A stretch of DNA of 64,000 nt from Romanomermis culicivorax (taxonomy: Eukaryota > Nematoda > Enoplea > Mermithida > Mermithidae). Location of the stretch: positions 434,001 through 498,000 of the forward strand of contig CAWUHX010000046.1 in assembly GCA_963922205.1 (NCBI GenBank), given 5' to 3'. The number at the start of each line of letters is the position of its first letter. Position 1 is the first letter of the stretch. The position numbers were made by a program, and so were the translations under genes. Below are positions 26,340 through 38,100 of this stretch, one piece after another. The notes under the pieces were generated by a model. The model was not told the origin of the DNA, did no database searches, and saw only the letters and a program-made list of their open reading frames with translations.

Positions 26340-29300
26340 TCACAATGTTGAAGTGGTTTTGCGAGTAATCTGTTTTTCACTGGTTTCAACCTTCATTACT
26401 GTTCCGTCCAAGCCTCTTTTCGCCGTGTTAAACTTGGAACCGTTCAACATATTTTTGACTCCACGACGAATTTGTCTATGAAATGAAAAAATTCATTATT
26501 TGTCTCACTGGAATTTGAAAAAGACTTGTTTCAAGTTCCAATATTTTTGTAAGATTAATGACTGATATGTGAATATCAGAGTTTGCACTGATATATAAGA
26601 CGTTTTTGGTTTCAGAATTGATGAAGTTCTAACTTTTCTAAAAATTCATAACAGTCCGATACTTCCATGAATGTACGTAGTATTAATTATTTATTTTATA
26701 TTCGAAATTTTTGTTCCATGTTACTAATATTCTGATCACATGTTTTCCCAATCTTCTGTTGCTGAACTGACATACCATGAACATACTTACGAGTTGAATA
26801 TCAAATAGATTACTGCATTGCTACCGGTACAGAAAAACCAGCTCAAATTTGTGAATATAGCCAAAGACTTCATTGCTTTGTATCCCTGAAAAGCAGAAAT
26901 TCATTGTAAAAATGCATGCCATGGGAAATCATAGAATTTGGAGGACTAGCACTAGTAGTTATACCGAGCCATCATAGGGCAACACAAAATATAGCCACGT
27001 TCAAAGGTGCCACTTCTAACGTTTGGGGCCATACAGGGTGGTATAGAAAGTATAGGAGAGTGTGAAATTCTATTCGAATTCAGATAACATTTGCTGCAAC
27101 ACAAGGGGATGTAGAAAATATTGTGGGGCGGATGGACAAAAAACTGACGATTCAAGACCAATTCTACTCAGATGTTAAAAATACATTGTTTAACTGACCA
27201 ATGTAATATAAAAATGCAAAAGTTGGCTCCAGGTCATAAAACATTGAACTAATTGACACATGTTAAAATTTTTAAAATTTGGAAAATGTTACTATTTTCT
27301 GTACATGAAAGTGAAACTCTGAAACTACAAATTTTTGAATGTAAAACTGTAAAACATTAAAACTAAAAATTTTCGTATAACCTAAGGGTTTTAGAGTTTC
27401 ATGCATGAAAAATTACGTAAAATAGTAAAAGCCCAAAAGTTAAAAAATTTTTATATGTAAAACCTATAGTTTTTATATATAAAACCTAAAAATTACAAAA
27501 ATTCGTGAAAATTTCACAAACTTTTAGGATTTTAAACTATAAAAATACAAAACATTCTATGCTTTTAGGGTTTTACATGATTGTAAAACCTTTTACATCT
27601 TAAAATTTTTTTAAATTTCAGGGTTTTGCAATTTACATTATTTTTTATGCATGAATCCCTAAAACCCCTCAGTTTTATGTACAAAAATTTCAAGTTTCAA
27701 GTTTTTACGGTTTTACATACAAAAATTAGTGAAATTTTTATAAATTTAAAAATTTTTTCTATGTTTCAGGGTTTTCTAGTTTTATCTTAAAAACGTGAAA
27801 ATTTTAAAAATTTCAAAAAATTTTACACGTGTTAGTTCAATGTTTCATGACCTCGAGTCAACTTCAGCATTTTTATATTATATTGGTTAGCTAACCAATG
27901 GCCGACCTCATCGTATTTTCAGTGTAGAATTCGGGTCGAGTCCTTAGTTCAGTCCGATATTCACCGTACTTTCTAAAGCAATGTGGAATTTTGAATGTTG
28001 AATTGACCACAATACTTTTTACATTCCTCTGTATTGCCCCGAACGTTATACAAATTCAAACAGAATTTCACATTCGCCAAGCCTACACTTATAACGTAGC
28101 GATGTTTTGTGTTTCCCCTGTATGGGCGTGTGAACTACCAGTACTTTTTTCAGAAACTCGATGGATCTTATTAACATCTATTGAAAAACATAGTTTAAAA
28201 TGATTTATTCACATTTTTGACGTTCTTACATTGCTGATAATATCCTTACATTCGCAACAAAACGACCAATCAGCTGCCATAATACTATGATCACAACATC
28301 GGACATGCATAGCAGGAACGCTTGTAACATTATCTTCTGATCCGCTTTGTTTTGTCGAACAATCGATATATCGGATGAAATATTACTTACCTGAAATTTT
28401 GTGGTAAACCAAAAAATTTTCATGGTACCATAGATAATATGGCTTAAAAAATTTCACAACCAATCCAAGAGTTTTCAATTATTCAGCCACTAACCTTAGT
28501 CTTGATCCGCAAATAAATTGCGGTATACCATATAATTTGTACAAATGTATGAACGCAATCTATGATCAAATCGACGTTTTGCACTAATTTTACAGCCGGT
28601 AGTCCTCGACTATAAAATATACCCACATTCGCATCATATATGAAATCTATACCCGGCGTGGACCACACGGCGTAGTGGACAGCACCTGAAGAAATTGAAC
28701 AAATTCATCATAGATTTGAAAATCACCTTATAATATTCAACCGCTGAGAAAATGACCAAATTAAAGAAGTGAATTAAGTATAATTTCATCAACTTTTTTC
28801 AATTAACATGCAGTAATCGTAAGCTTGGAAACTACTTTAGCTTCCATCATAGTCTGCTTTTCTTGAAATGATTGCAAATAATAAGAGTAGGAAGCAAGTG
28901 CTATTTCAGACTGTTAAGACTTTCATCTATACTGTACGTCACATAGGGTAGAAAAATGCCATTACATGAGTTTCATATGATGTAACCAAACAGAATTCTG
29001 CTGATGCAGTACATCAGCCACAACTTTCAAATATGTGTTGGGTTGGGACACCCTGTTTCACATCTCACTTTTCTTACAATACCTTGATATCTAATCGTCG
29101 TAAGTGATCGAAACTTGTTCATGAATGTGAGGCGAAAAATTCCCTACAGCCAGTGAGAATTTTAGATTTCAAGTGCAATTGACAGCTTCGAAAATAGTCA
29201 AAAACCAGAAGATTACTCGAAAATTTTCGAGTGCATGGCTAATTATGGGTTAGAGTGCTAAACCACGCTGGAAATACCGTCCGGGCACTAGCAAACTGAT

Positions 29301-30041
29301 GAAATTCTAGTGGGAGGAGTGACCAATGGTTTTGGATTTGTGGAAGTGTTTTTTTATCAACAGTAAGGAGAATCAAGGGGTTGACCTTACCCAAATGGAG
29401 ACTTTTCAAGGAGGGCAGGAAATCTGTTTTTTTTCAAAATGTAACATGTTGGGTGTCAATCGATAGCTCTCGTTGAAATCTATCTAAAAACATGATTTAG
29501 AATGGTGTGCCTCTATTTTTGACGACTATAGCTAGTTAAAGTTCGACTGAAATTTTTTCGCCTCTGTCAGGTTTCCATTACTGTTGCGTGAAACTTTTTC
29601 ATTACCTAGAAACCAACAGATTCCTATGAAAATGCGAGTTTTGCGTTTATCAAAAACTTTTTGCACGGATCGGACGCCGAAAAAAACGTACAAAAAACGA
29701 TTGGCGGCCAAAACTTGCGACAAATACATGTAAACGAACCAATTGCTTTCGGCGAAACCGGAAAAAAGTTTATTAAAAATTGGCCAATCCGTTGTATAGA
29801 TCAAAGAATAAATGGAGCTGATCGAACCGCTGAATATCAATTGGAATAGATCAGCAAAACTCATATGAATCATGATCTGATATAACGACGAATTGTAAAT
29901 GGTCTTGTCGATGAACATGACCCTCAAACATGCGAAATATGGTAGGGCGAAAGCCAAAGTTACAAATAAATAAACTGATCCGATGATCCTTGATTCTACT
30001 ACAGTAAGAACCAAAGTTTCGTTCTCAGTTGAATTAACCAT
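26340..30041 (-). CDS. Serpentine chemoreceptor, 7TM, SRT-like (paralogue A)
   Basis: Predicted chemosensory GPCR of the nematode SRT/SRX type. Exons in transcript order: 30041-29606, 28685-28495, 28390-28250, 26885-26791, 26475-26340. Total 999 nt, 332 residues, intron phases 1, 0, 0, 2. The N-terminus has NST and NET sequons. TM1 carries LAFALPYFACLRVMF. TM2 includes IMIHMSFADLFQLIFSG, TM3 ends with QVLAANRFLYVFFGV, TM6 contains LQAFLLCMSDVVIIVLWQLIG, and TM7 ends in NAVIYLIFNSQIRRGVKNML. These match the SRT family plan as I know it. Length is typical of a complete receptor. The gene is a head-to-tail tandem copy of the gene at 30637-34051. Introns 1 and 4 are long, and intron 4 contains a long-TIR repeat element. 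Exact subfamily is uncertain. Confidence 0.92.
26948..28146. mobile_element. Long-inverted-repeat element in intron 4 of receptor A
   Basis: Sequence 26949-27290 is repeated in diverged reverse complement at about 27800-28145. Matched blocks include AGCACTAGTAGTT with AACTACCAGTACT at the ends, CCACAATATTTT with its counterpart, and GGTCATAAAACATTGAACTAA internally. The middle is made of AAAACCTAAAAATT / GGGTTTTA-like strings. Arms are about 350 bp and the whole is about 1.2 kb. No transposase is seen, so this is probably a non-autonomous DNA element. Confidence 0.7.
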
Positions 30042-30428
30042 ACTTGAAGACGCAAATGATGAAATGAAAATTTTCCAGAATACTGATCAATGAGATTTGA
30101 TGCATCATGAATGATTCATATCATTCATTAAATTAAATTAATTTCTGAGCGGGTATAATTCGAAGCTAAAGTGGAGTATTTTGCATACTAATCATGAGAA
30201 TCCATACCAATCAGGCGTTTTCAAAGTTGCATACCTTACGCTAAGGAATCTACTATAAGGTTTTGAAGTCAGTATGGATAAATTATCAGTTCTCAAAACT
30301 GTGTTTTCGCACGATCAAGTTCTGAAAAGCATCGATTTTTAGGAAAATCTTTCAAGTTACAAAAATCACTGTTATATCTATAACAATGTATTACAAAACA
30401 AACAATCCTATGGAACAATGGAAAAGGT
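30042..30428. other. Intergenic segment between paralogues A and B
   Basis: About 390 bases between the start of gene A and the MITE after gene B. It must hold the promoter or trans-splice acceptor of gene A; a possible CTTCAAG acceptor lies just before its ATG on the - strand. No further feature is seen. Confidence 0.4.
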
Positions 30429-30431
30429 TTA

Positions 30432-30636
30432 AGGCCCTGTCATACTTCGCCGCGCGGCGCCGCGCGGTGCCGGTTGTCCTATTCATATTAACAGGCGGCG
30501 CTTTTTTACTTTTGGATTTTGCTCTTCTCAAAAAACGTGTATTGGTTTAGTTGAAACCTGACGGGGCGCCGCAAAAATTACAAAAACCTATTCATACTTC
30601 AAAGTCGGTACCGCGCGGTGAAGTATGACAGGGCCT
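30432..30636. mobile_element. 205-bp MITE with TTA target duplication at a stop codon
   Basis: Inverted ends AGGCCCTGTCATACTTC and GAAGTATGACAGGGCCT are flanked by TTA at 30429-30431 and 30637-30639. A TTA target duplication and ends of this type are characteristic of PIF/Harbinger (Tourist-like) elements. Next to the ends lie GC-rich palindromic strings (CGCCGCGCGGCGCCGCGCGG). The right TTA is the reverse complement of the TAA stop codon of receptor B. Confidence 0.85.
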
Positions 30637-32144
30637 TTATGCGCGATTGACGACAATGTTTCGCATGTATTTTGCATCGATAGCAATTGGTTTTCGACCA
30701 CGATCTGCTGGAATAGATGGTTTTAATGTCGTAACGTTGGTTTTGATTCCTCCCAACCGACATTTGCTGGGCGCCATCAGTTGTATGACTCCAGAGCGAA
30801 TTTGCCTGAAAATCAAATTTGCATATTTCGTGGCTTTTACTACACGTGGCAAGTCTCATTGCCACACAAATGTGGACAAGAAACACAAAATTAGGGAAGA
30901 TCCCCAAGTCTAAAATCTGGAATCGATTATTCGATAGCCTAAAGATTTTTATTTACGCAGATTTTTGCATAAGCGTGCAACAAAATTCACAGTTCGTAGA
31001 ATGAACCATTTAAAAAAAGCACTTCATATAATAGAAGACTGCTTCTAAGCTTGATCAAGTCAGAAGTGGATTTTTCAAGAACTACTGAATGTAGAAGATT
31101 AGTCACATGAGCATTGTTGAAGTTTCAGCAATTTCTATCGAATTCTATCGTAAGAACATCAGCGGTTTCTGTGACCGGATTCAGGCGAAGTTTACATTGT
31201 TCAGCATATTTATGCAAATTTAAGTGTAGACAGAGTTCAAGGGAAAAACTATTAGTGTAACATTATTCTTGCTAAGAAGGGCTATCCAATAAACTACAAC
31301 ATGTTTAATTTAAAACGAATTTCTCTGAACGTATCAAATAATATGAAGTGCCACTGTTTTAGCAATTATGCTAGGAAATTAGATTCAAGTACAATTTGAC
31401 ATTTTCGCTCACCTATTGAATACTAAGTAGACAATGGCGTTGCTACCTGCGCATAAAAACCACGTTGAAGTAGTGAATACAGCAAGCATTTTCACGGTTG
31501 TGTAATTCTGAAAAAAATTAAAGTAGTCGAGATTGCAGTGATAATAAAATTTTTGTTTCACGTTGACAGTTAATAAACGACCCAATAGTTGCCAGACGAG
31601 GATTGTAATGATGTCACTCATGCACAACATAAAAGCTTGCAACAAAATCCGTTGGTCAGCTTTACTTTGGCGTACATTTGACGTTTCTGCAGATATGGCA
31701 TTGACCTGCAACAGATTAAGATAATTTTGACATTCACAGCTTGGAACTTCAGGGTGTTCCAGCCAAATGTAACTGTCTATAATTTAAAATCAATCTTAAT
31801 TAGAGTTTACAGTGATGGGAAGTGCAAACTTTTGTTAGAACAGACTAAACATCAAAATAGAATCAGCTATACTTAGTTGAACCACCATGTTGATCACAAG
31901 TCTGATAGACTTTTTAAAGTCAATGTGTACCTTGATTTTGATTCTAATGTAGATCAAGGTGTACCATGTAATTTGCATAACTGCATGGGTTATATCGATC
32001 ACTAAATTCACATTCAACAGTTTCCAGATAACCGGAGAGTTTTCATCAATAGAAAACATTCCTAGACTTGCATCGTAAAAAAAGTCGAAACCAGGACTGC
32101 ACCAGATCGCAAATTGGATCAACCCTGAAATAATTTCAGATATT

Positions 32145-32185
<41 letters not shown>

Positions 32186-34051
32186 TAATGTTATACTTGA
32201 TTGCAAAATATTATTTTTTGTATCAAATCTTATTTTATCCAATGGTATTGTGTCATACAATATTGCAAGCAATTGTATAATTTTTTATATTGAACTATTG
32301 TCTATCATATAACGACACTTTTTGTATTCTATTGTACCCTATCATACCATACCCCATTGTTTCATATCCCTTTTCATATTGTGTGATATCGTTAATTATA
32401 TTTATTATAAAATTTAATATAATATTATCGTTTATTATAAAATATCATATTGCATCATATTTTATCACATCATCTTGTATAGTCCGAGTATTGCATCATA
32501 TCACATTGTATTATTTATTGTCTCATCCTATTTTATCATACTGTATACTGTTGCATTGAATTATGTCATATTGTGTATCTCAGCATATAATATTGTGTAA
32601 TACCATATCATTGCACATGGAATCATATTTAACTATTTTACACCATGTTGCTTCATGTCATTTAATTCTGAATCATATCATATCATAATGTATTATAAAG
32701 TATGATATTGTATTATATTGTATTGTATTGTATTGTATTGTATTGTATTGTATTGTATTGTATTGTATTGTATTGTATTGTATTGTATTGTATTGTATTG
32801 TATTGTATTGTATTGTATTGTATTGTATTGTATTGTATTGTATTGTATTGTATTGTATTGTATTGTATTGTATTGTATTGTATTGTATTGTATTGTATTG
32901 TATTGTATTGTATTGTATTGTATTGTATTGTATTGTATTGCATTGTATTGTATTGTATTGTATTGTATTGTATTGTATTGTATTGTATTGTATTGTATCG
33001 TATCGTATCGTATCGTATCGTATCGTATCGTATCGTATCGTATCGTAGCGTATCGTAGCGTATCGTATCGTATCGTATCGTATCGTATCGTATCGTATCG
33101 TATCGTATCGTATCGTATCGTATCGTATCGTATCGTATCGTATCGTATCGTATCGTATTGTATTGTATTGTATTGTATTGTATTGCATTGTATTGTATTG
33201 TATTGTACTGTATCCCATTGTATAATATTGTTTCATATCTTCTTATTATCATATTGTATCCTATTATATTGTATTGCACTGTATTGTGTTGTATCATATT
33301 GTTTCCTATCTTCTTATTATCATATTGTATTGTATCAACTCATGTCATAATGCATTGTACTGCATTGCTCTTTATTGTATCACATCATATTGCACTGTAT
33401 TGTGTTACATTATATCCTATTTCATCATTATCATATTGTATAGTACTTTATTATGGCATTATTATATTCATCTGTGTATTGTAAGTATCATATCATTTTG
33501 TATGACACTCCATCATATCATATTCAAGTTGTGTAGTACTGTAGTAATCATATCATATTGTATCGTGTTGCATTAATAGCACATGGCCTATCAGGCATCT
33601 TTTTCTCACCAATAAACCAACAAATTCCAATAAAAATTCGAGTATTTCGCAAGCTGAAAATTGTCTGAACAGCATGGACTCCAAAAAACACATATGACAA
33701 CCGATTAATAGCCAGAATTTGCGAAAGATACATATAAACAAACCAATTGGCTTCGGCGAAACCCGAACACATTTTGTTGATGAAAAATGCTCCATTTGAG
33801 AAAGTCAAAGAATACATGCCACTTACGCAACCGCTAAATATCAGTTGAAATAAATCAGCCAAACCCATGTGGAAAATTATCACATAAAGTGGCGATTTAG
33901 ATATACTTTCGTCTTTGATCATCACCAACATACAAGCTGAGTATGGTAGAGCGAAAAAAAGTGTGATGGCCAAATATAAACATCCTATAATTTGTGATTC
34001 TGTTTCTGACAATAAAGTCAATACAGTTTCATTAGCAGAAGTGTTGCTCAT
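30637..34051 (-). CDS. Serpentine chemoreceptor, 7TM, SRT-like (paralogue B)
   Basis: Exons in transcript order: 34051-33610, 32124-31931, 31705-31562, 31507-31413, 30805-30637. Total 1044 nt, 347 residues. Intron phases (1, 0, 0, 2) and the size of the fourth exon (95 nt) equal those of paralogue A, so this is a tandem gene duplication. Shared signatures are FFALPYSACMLVM in TM1, HMGLADLFQLIFSG in TM2, SGFAEANWFVYMYLSQIL into TM3, LQAFMLCMSDIITILVWQLLG in TM6, and NAIVYLVFNRQIRSGVIQLM after TM7. The start was chosen by alignment with A (MSNTSANET versus MVNSTENET). An in-frame ATG exists at 34132, but no clear acceptor decides between them. Intron 1 holds an enormous pentanucleotide array. 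The stop codon TAA is the target duplication of the MITE at 30432-30636. Confidence 0.9.
32149..32177. repeat. (TA)n microsatellite
   Basis: About 14 uninterrupted TA dinucleotides close to the start of intron 1 of receptor B, followed by TATGTATGTA. Confidence 0.95.
32700..33215. repeat. Pentanucleotide satellite (TATTG)n-(TATCG)n-(TATTG)n in intron 1 of receptor B
   Basis: About 56 near-perfect TATTG units (about 32716-32995, with one CATTG) are followed by about 32 TATCG units (32996-33155, two variants TAGCG) and then about 9 more TATTG-type units. The surrounding intron, about 32280-33570, consists of decayed TATTGTATYATA-type pentamers, so the clean block is the youngest part of a larger array. 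Tyr-Cys-Ile-Val frames here are artefacts. Confidence 0.95.
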
Positions 34052-34433
34052 GTTTTGTGATAAGAAAGATAACTCATCATTGCCGTTCATCAAATTTATA
34101 CAGAAAGCAATTTCCTTTGGGAAATATAGCATATCAGAAAGGGAAAAAACTTCGTTCCTCTAGAAGGCAATTGATCCAATCGACACATTTTTTGTGAACA
34201 GTCCAGTGCCGCGTGCCAGGAGGCTTAAATGACGTGATTCTAAGCATGTTATTTCGGTTGATTATACAGGATGGTAATTAAAATGGTTGCTAATACAGAA
34301 AATATCAGGTGAGACAATTTTTACTGTCGCTGGGCATGACACTAAAAAATTCATCAAGAAGGCGGCTCGAATCCAAGACCTCACGAATAACGTCTACATG
34401 AGCCAAACATACAACAGGAAAGGTCATATACTG
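34052..34433. other. Upstream region of receptor B
   Basis: This holds the alternative in-frame upstream ATG at 34132 of receptor B and presumably its promoter. No other feature is seen before the element at 34434. Confidence 0.4.
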
Positions 34434-35186
34434 GGTGAGCCAAAAAAAGACGACCGGGACTGACTTCCATACCTTTCGAACGAGCCAAACTTTTTTAATG
34501 CGGTTTGCTGCCATCGACAGATAAAACATCTGGCACTGCAAAGCTTCAGCCAGATTGCTTAAATATTGACTGACTAGAATTAAAAACACCAAACGTTGAT
34601 TTTTTTACAAATAGCAAGCAAAAATTGACAAATATTAACATGTTCCACAACAGAAAAAGTAAAATAAATCCAATCATAAGACCATATAACAGCTTAAAAC
34701 TACAAGAGAACCATTTCAGTGTGTCTTACTTTCTGTTTCATCGATAATTTTAATCGTTTTTCGAATTGGTCCGTGACATACAGAATTGATTTTTTTTATT
34801 TTGCTTTTGTTTCCAGTTTCAAAACAAAAGCTCTTGGTTTCGGCGAAATTTTGCCCATATTGAAACAAGAAGTTAATGACTTCAAATTATGTGTAAATTA
34901 CAAATCTGAGAGATTTTTACGCTATTATTGTGTTTTGAATAGCTTTACAACACTTTTTTTTCACATCAGGAAAACGTTTGCTTTGATTCGACAACTTTTA
35001 CTTTTTGAAAAATGACCACTTTTACTAGATTTCTGTTTGTACCGAAACCATGTCTGCTAGAAGCATAAAATTTAGCCTTTTTAACAAAGACAAACAATGA
35101 ATTCTAATGCAACAATCCGCATTAAAAAAGCTTCATTCATTCGAAAGTCATGAAAGTCAGCACCGGCCGCCTTTTTTTGGCTCACC
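34434..35186. mobile_element. DNA transposon relic with about 70-bp inverted ends
   Basis: The left end begins GGTGAGCCAAAAAAAGACG. The right end in reverse complement begins GGTGAGCCAAAAAAAGGCG. Similarity runs about 70 bp to TTTTTTAATGCGG on both sides. The element is 753 bp with no intact transposase. A third, partial copy lies inside the fold-back at 41531-42517. Ends of the form CAGGGTGAGCCAAAA are reminiscent of mariner-type elements, but the TA target duplication is not clear, so the superfamily is open. Confidence 0.65.
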
Positions 35187-38100
35187 TCACCCTTCACAAC
35201 GCTTTGAGTTGTGGCGACTGCTTTGGCCAACTCACAACATTTCTTGAATTTAACAAACTGTCAAGGGACGCCATTGTTAAAGCAATCTTTTCCCGCTGCT
35301 CAGCATGCCAGCAAAAGTTTTACTCAGTCCAGGCTCCTTATTTTATGAAGCAGGAGGTACGTTTTTTCAACTTCACTAGAGAAGTTGATAAGATCGGTTT
35401 TTATGAAGCTGGAAAAGTTGCAAGGAGGTTGCGTTTTATTAGGCCAGAGAACAAGTTCACAGGAGAAGTTGAACTTCCCCGGAGAGGGAAAAAAGTAAAT
35501 CAGGTAGGACCTGGTGAAGTTATAACATCCCAGGAGAAGTTGCGTAAAAAAAGATATTCATGAGGTTCATGAGACTGAAATTATTGAATTTGTGCAAGTC
35601 CTAGTGAGTCAAAGGTCTATTAGACTCAAAATTTTTTAAGTAAGGAAACAGAAAATTTTGCCAGTCCTCAAACTCGGGAAAATTTCAACACTCGCCATGG
35701 AGGATTTAGCTGGTGTGTTGGACACAGCTAGACGCAGGTAGTGCTGCGCGTTTCACAGAAACACTTAAGCAACGTTTCTCCGGATCTTGGGTATTCTGCA
35801 CTGCAATGAACTTGAAAAAAATTGTTTCACCAGCATGTGTTCAATCACTCGCAAAAATTCTTTCCCTATTGATTATAGCTGAGTTGGGTTGTCTGCACTC
35901 GCATCATGATTTACTTGGAAAAATTTTCAGTTTTTTTTATTTCTGACACTGAATGGGGTTGGAGGGATTTTGCCCGTCTGTTGGGTATACTATAGATATC
36001 TATCGATGAATTTTCACACAGGGCTGTCTTTGTGCTTGAACAGTTGAGATTTGCGGTCCTGACCATGGATAAAAACTTAGCTGCCATCCTCAAATTTCTA
36101 GGCTGTACATGTATGGTCTTTACGATATATTGGTGATCTCTGGAAAACTTCTTCAAGACATTTTGAAACGGTAAGTTGACCTTGTTTCTGCTGTATTTTC
36201 AGAGAAAACTGAAAAATTTGTGTCTCTTGATAGGAGTTGAGAATGCTATCTGCACTTTACAGCGGCCAGCTTGATGCTTTCATTGGGTCTACTAGACCCA
36301 GCCCTGTCTTGGGAAATCAACAGAAATAAACAGGTGACTATTGTATGGTACAGTGTGCTGTCACTCTATTCGTCTCTGTTCCTTTTTTTCTGCTCTTTTC
36401 CATCCCACTTTATCGACCTACCCGACAAAGCGCTAATGGACTCAACAACACCAAAAAGCGCATTAAAATGATTCAAAAAGGGCGTTTTATAGCTTATTTG
36501 AACGTTAAATGTCTCGCCTTTAATAGAATACCGAAAATAACCCGTTACTTAAGTGCAGTACACCTAAAGAGCCAGGGAGGTCAAACCTGAGCGGAAGATA
36601 TAGAGTGGAATATCGAATTTTTACAATAATCACGTGAAAGGTTAATAAAACGGAAAGAACAACATGACTTCAAAATCTTTCTGGCACATTTTACACGAAC
36701 TTAGCTGGTCGAACTCCCCAGAGAAACTTCACTTCCTGGTTGAAATTCATAGAACCATTTTTTTGGGGTCAGATGAGATTCCTCGAGAAATTTAAAATTT
36801 ATCTGGAAAAGTCAGCTTATACAGAGTTTTTTTCCAGCTACATAAAACTCGTTCCGGATGTAATATTTAGTCTCAGCTCAGGTCGAAAGATGTTAAAAAT
36901 ATACTCAAAGGAGTTTCCTATAGGTAAAGAGCAGTACAGTGCAACGCTTCCTAAGTTGATCAAACACAACCTTCAGTCCCTCAGTATACTATTTTAGTAT
37001 AGGATGGGACTGTTCAAGACTATATCTAGTGATTTCTTGCTGGAGCCCACTTCTGCTTATAACGTGAAAATAAATAATATGAATAGTTATGTAGATAAAT
37101 CAGAATATAGTGTCACCATTCATTGAGTATAGTTATCACAATGACAATGTTCGATAATGGAAAATATGCACAAGACGATAATAAGTTTAAGAATTAAAAG
37201 TCACAATTATTCTTCATCTCATTTTGGCATGATTGAGTATTTGAATTTTGCATAGATGTGGAATGAGTGGAAACCTTACTCGGGACTTTGCTGCTAATGT
37301 GCGCATGCTCCAGATAATTGAGCAGTGGAAATATATATTTTTCAACAAATCGAACTGTGGCAGCTAGCCTAATCATTATCCTTCCATCGTCGAATTAGGC
37401 AAAGCATGAAGAGCCATCAGCATTGAGGCGACACTAATCACATTGTCTGGTACACCAGTGAAAGTTTCACTCGGTTTGGGGCTTAAAGCTGTGACCAAAT
37501 GGCATGCTCTAACCAACTAAGTCAATCGAGCAATATGAAGGGCGCTTTTTTGATTATATTTGTAACAATTTTGGCAATTTTTGCCTGTCCACAAAAGACC
37601 AAGCATGTTAGATACCACATGCTAGCTAAACTGATACTACGACTTTTTTCCACCAATTTCCCCTACAGTAAAACGTTTTCAAAACCGCCATTCTTCTATA
37701 ACATTTGTTCATGTGCATCACTTAATAATTCTGTTTGTATTTGCAAAATTTACATAACCATTCATCAGGTGTTTTTTGTTATCCTGTGGCCTTTTTGGCC
37801 AAGTTATTCAGTCCGTTTTTTTCTCGTCTTTTCATGCAGCATTTTTCGACCATATTTATCATCAACATAATGAAGTTTATTGTGAGCATTGCCCCACTTC
37901 GTCGACCACCTACAATTTCGTCCTTCCTTGTGAATTACGTTTTTTCTTCCATCTCCATTATTTTATTAATTGATTAATTTATTAATGATTTATCAATTTT
38001 ATCCATTGATTGAAATTATTTACCCACTTCCACATCAAATTCCGAACCTCCTAAATTCCACATTAATTATATTCTTTCCTTATTAATTTCTTCTTATTTT

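Noticed and set aside
32673..33576. Tyr-Cys-Ile-Val and Tyr-Asn-Thr-Ile repeat proteins
   Set aside because: They are translations of the TATTG/TATCG pentamer array inside intron 1 of receptor B.
35150..35563. 137-codon + strand frame
   Set aside because: It starts inside the inverted end of the element at 34434-35186 and shows no domain; GAAGTTG direct repeats make up part of it.
37499..37977. Possible secreted cysteine-rich peptide gene starting MKGAFLIIFVTILAIFA
   Set aside because: The signal-peptide-like start is attractive, but the cysteine-bearing segments downstream lie in other frames and no set of splice sites joins them in phase.
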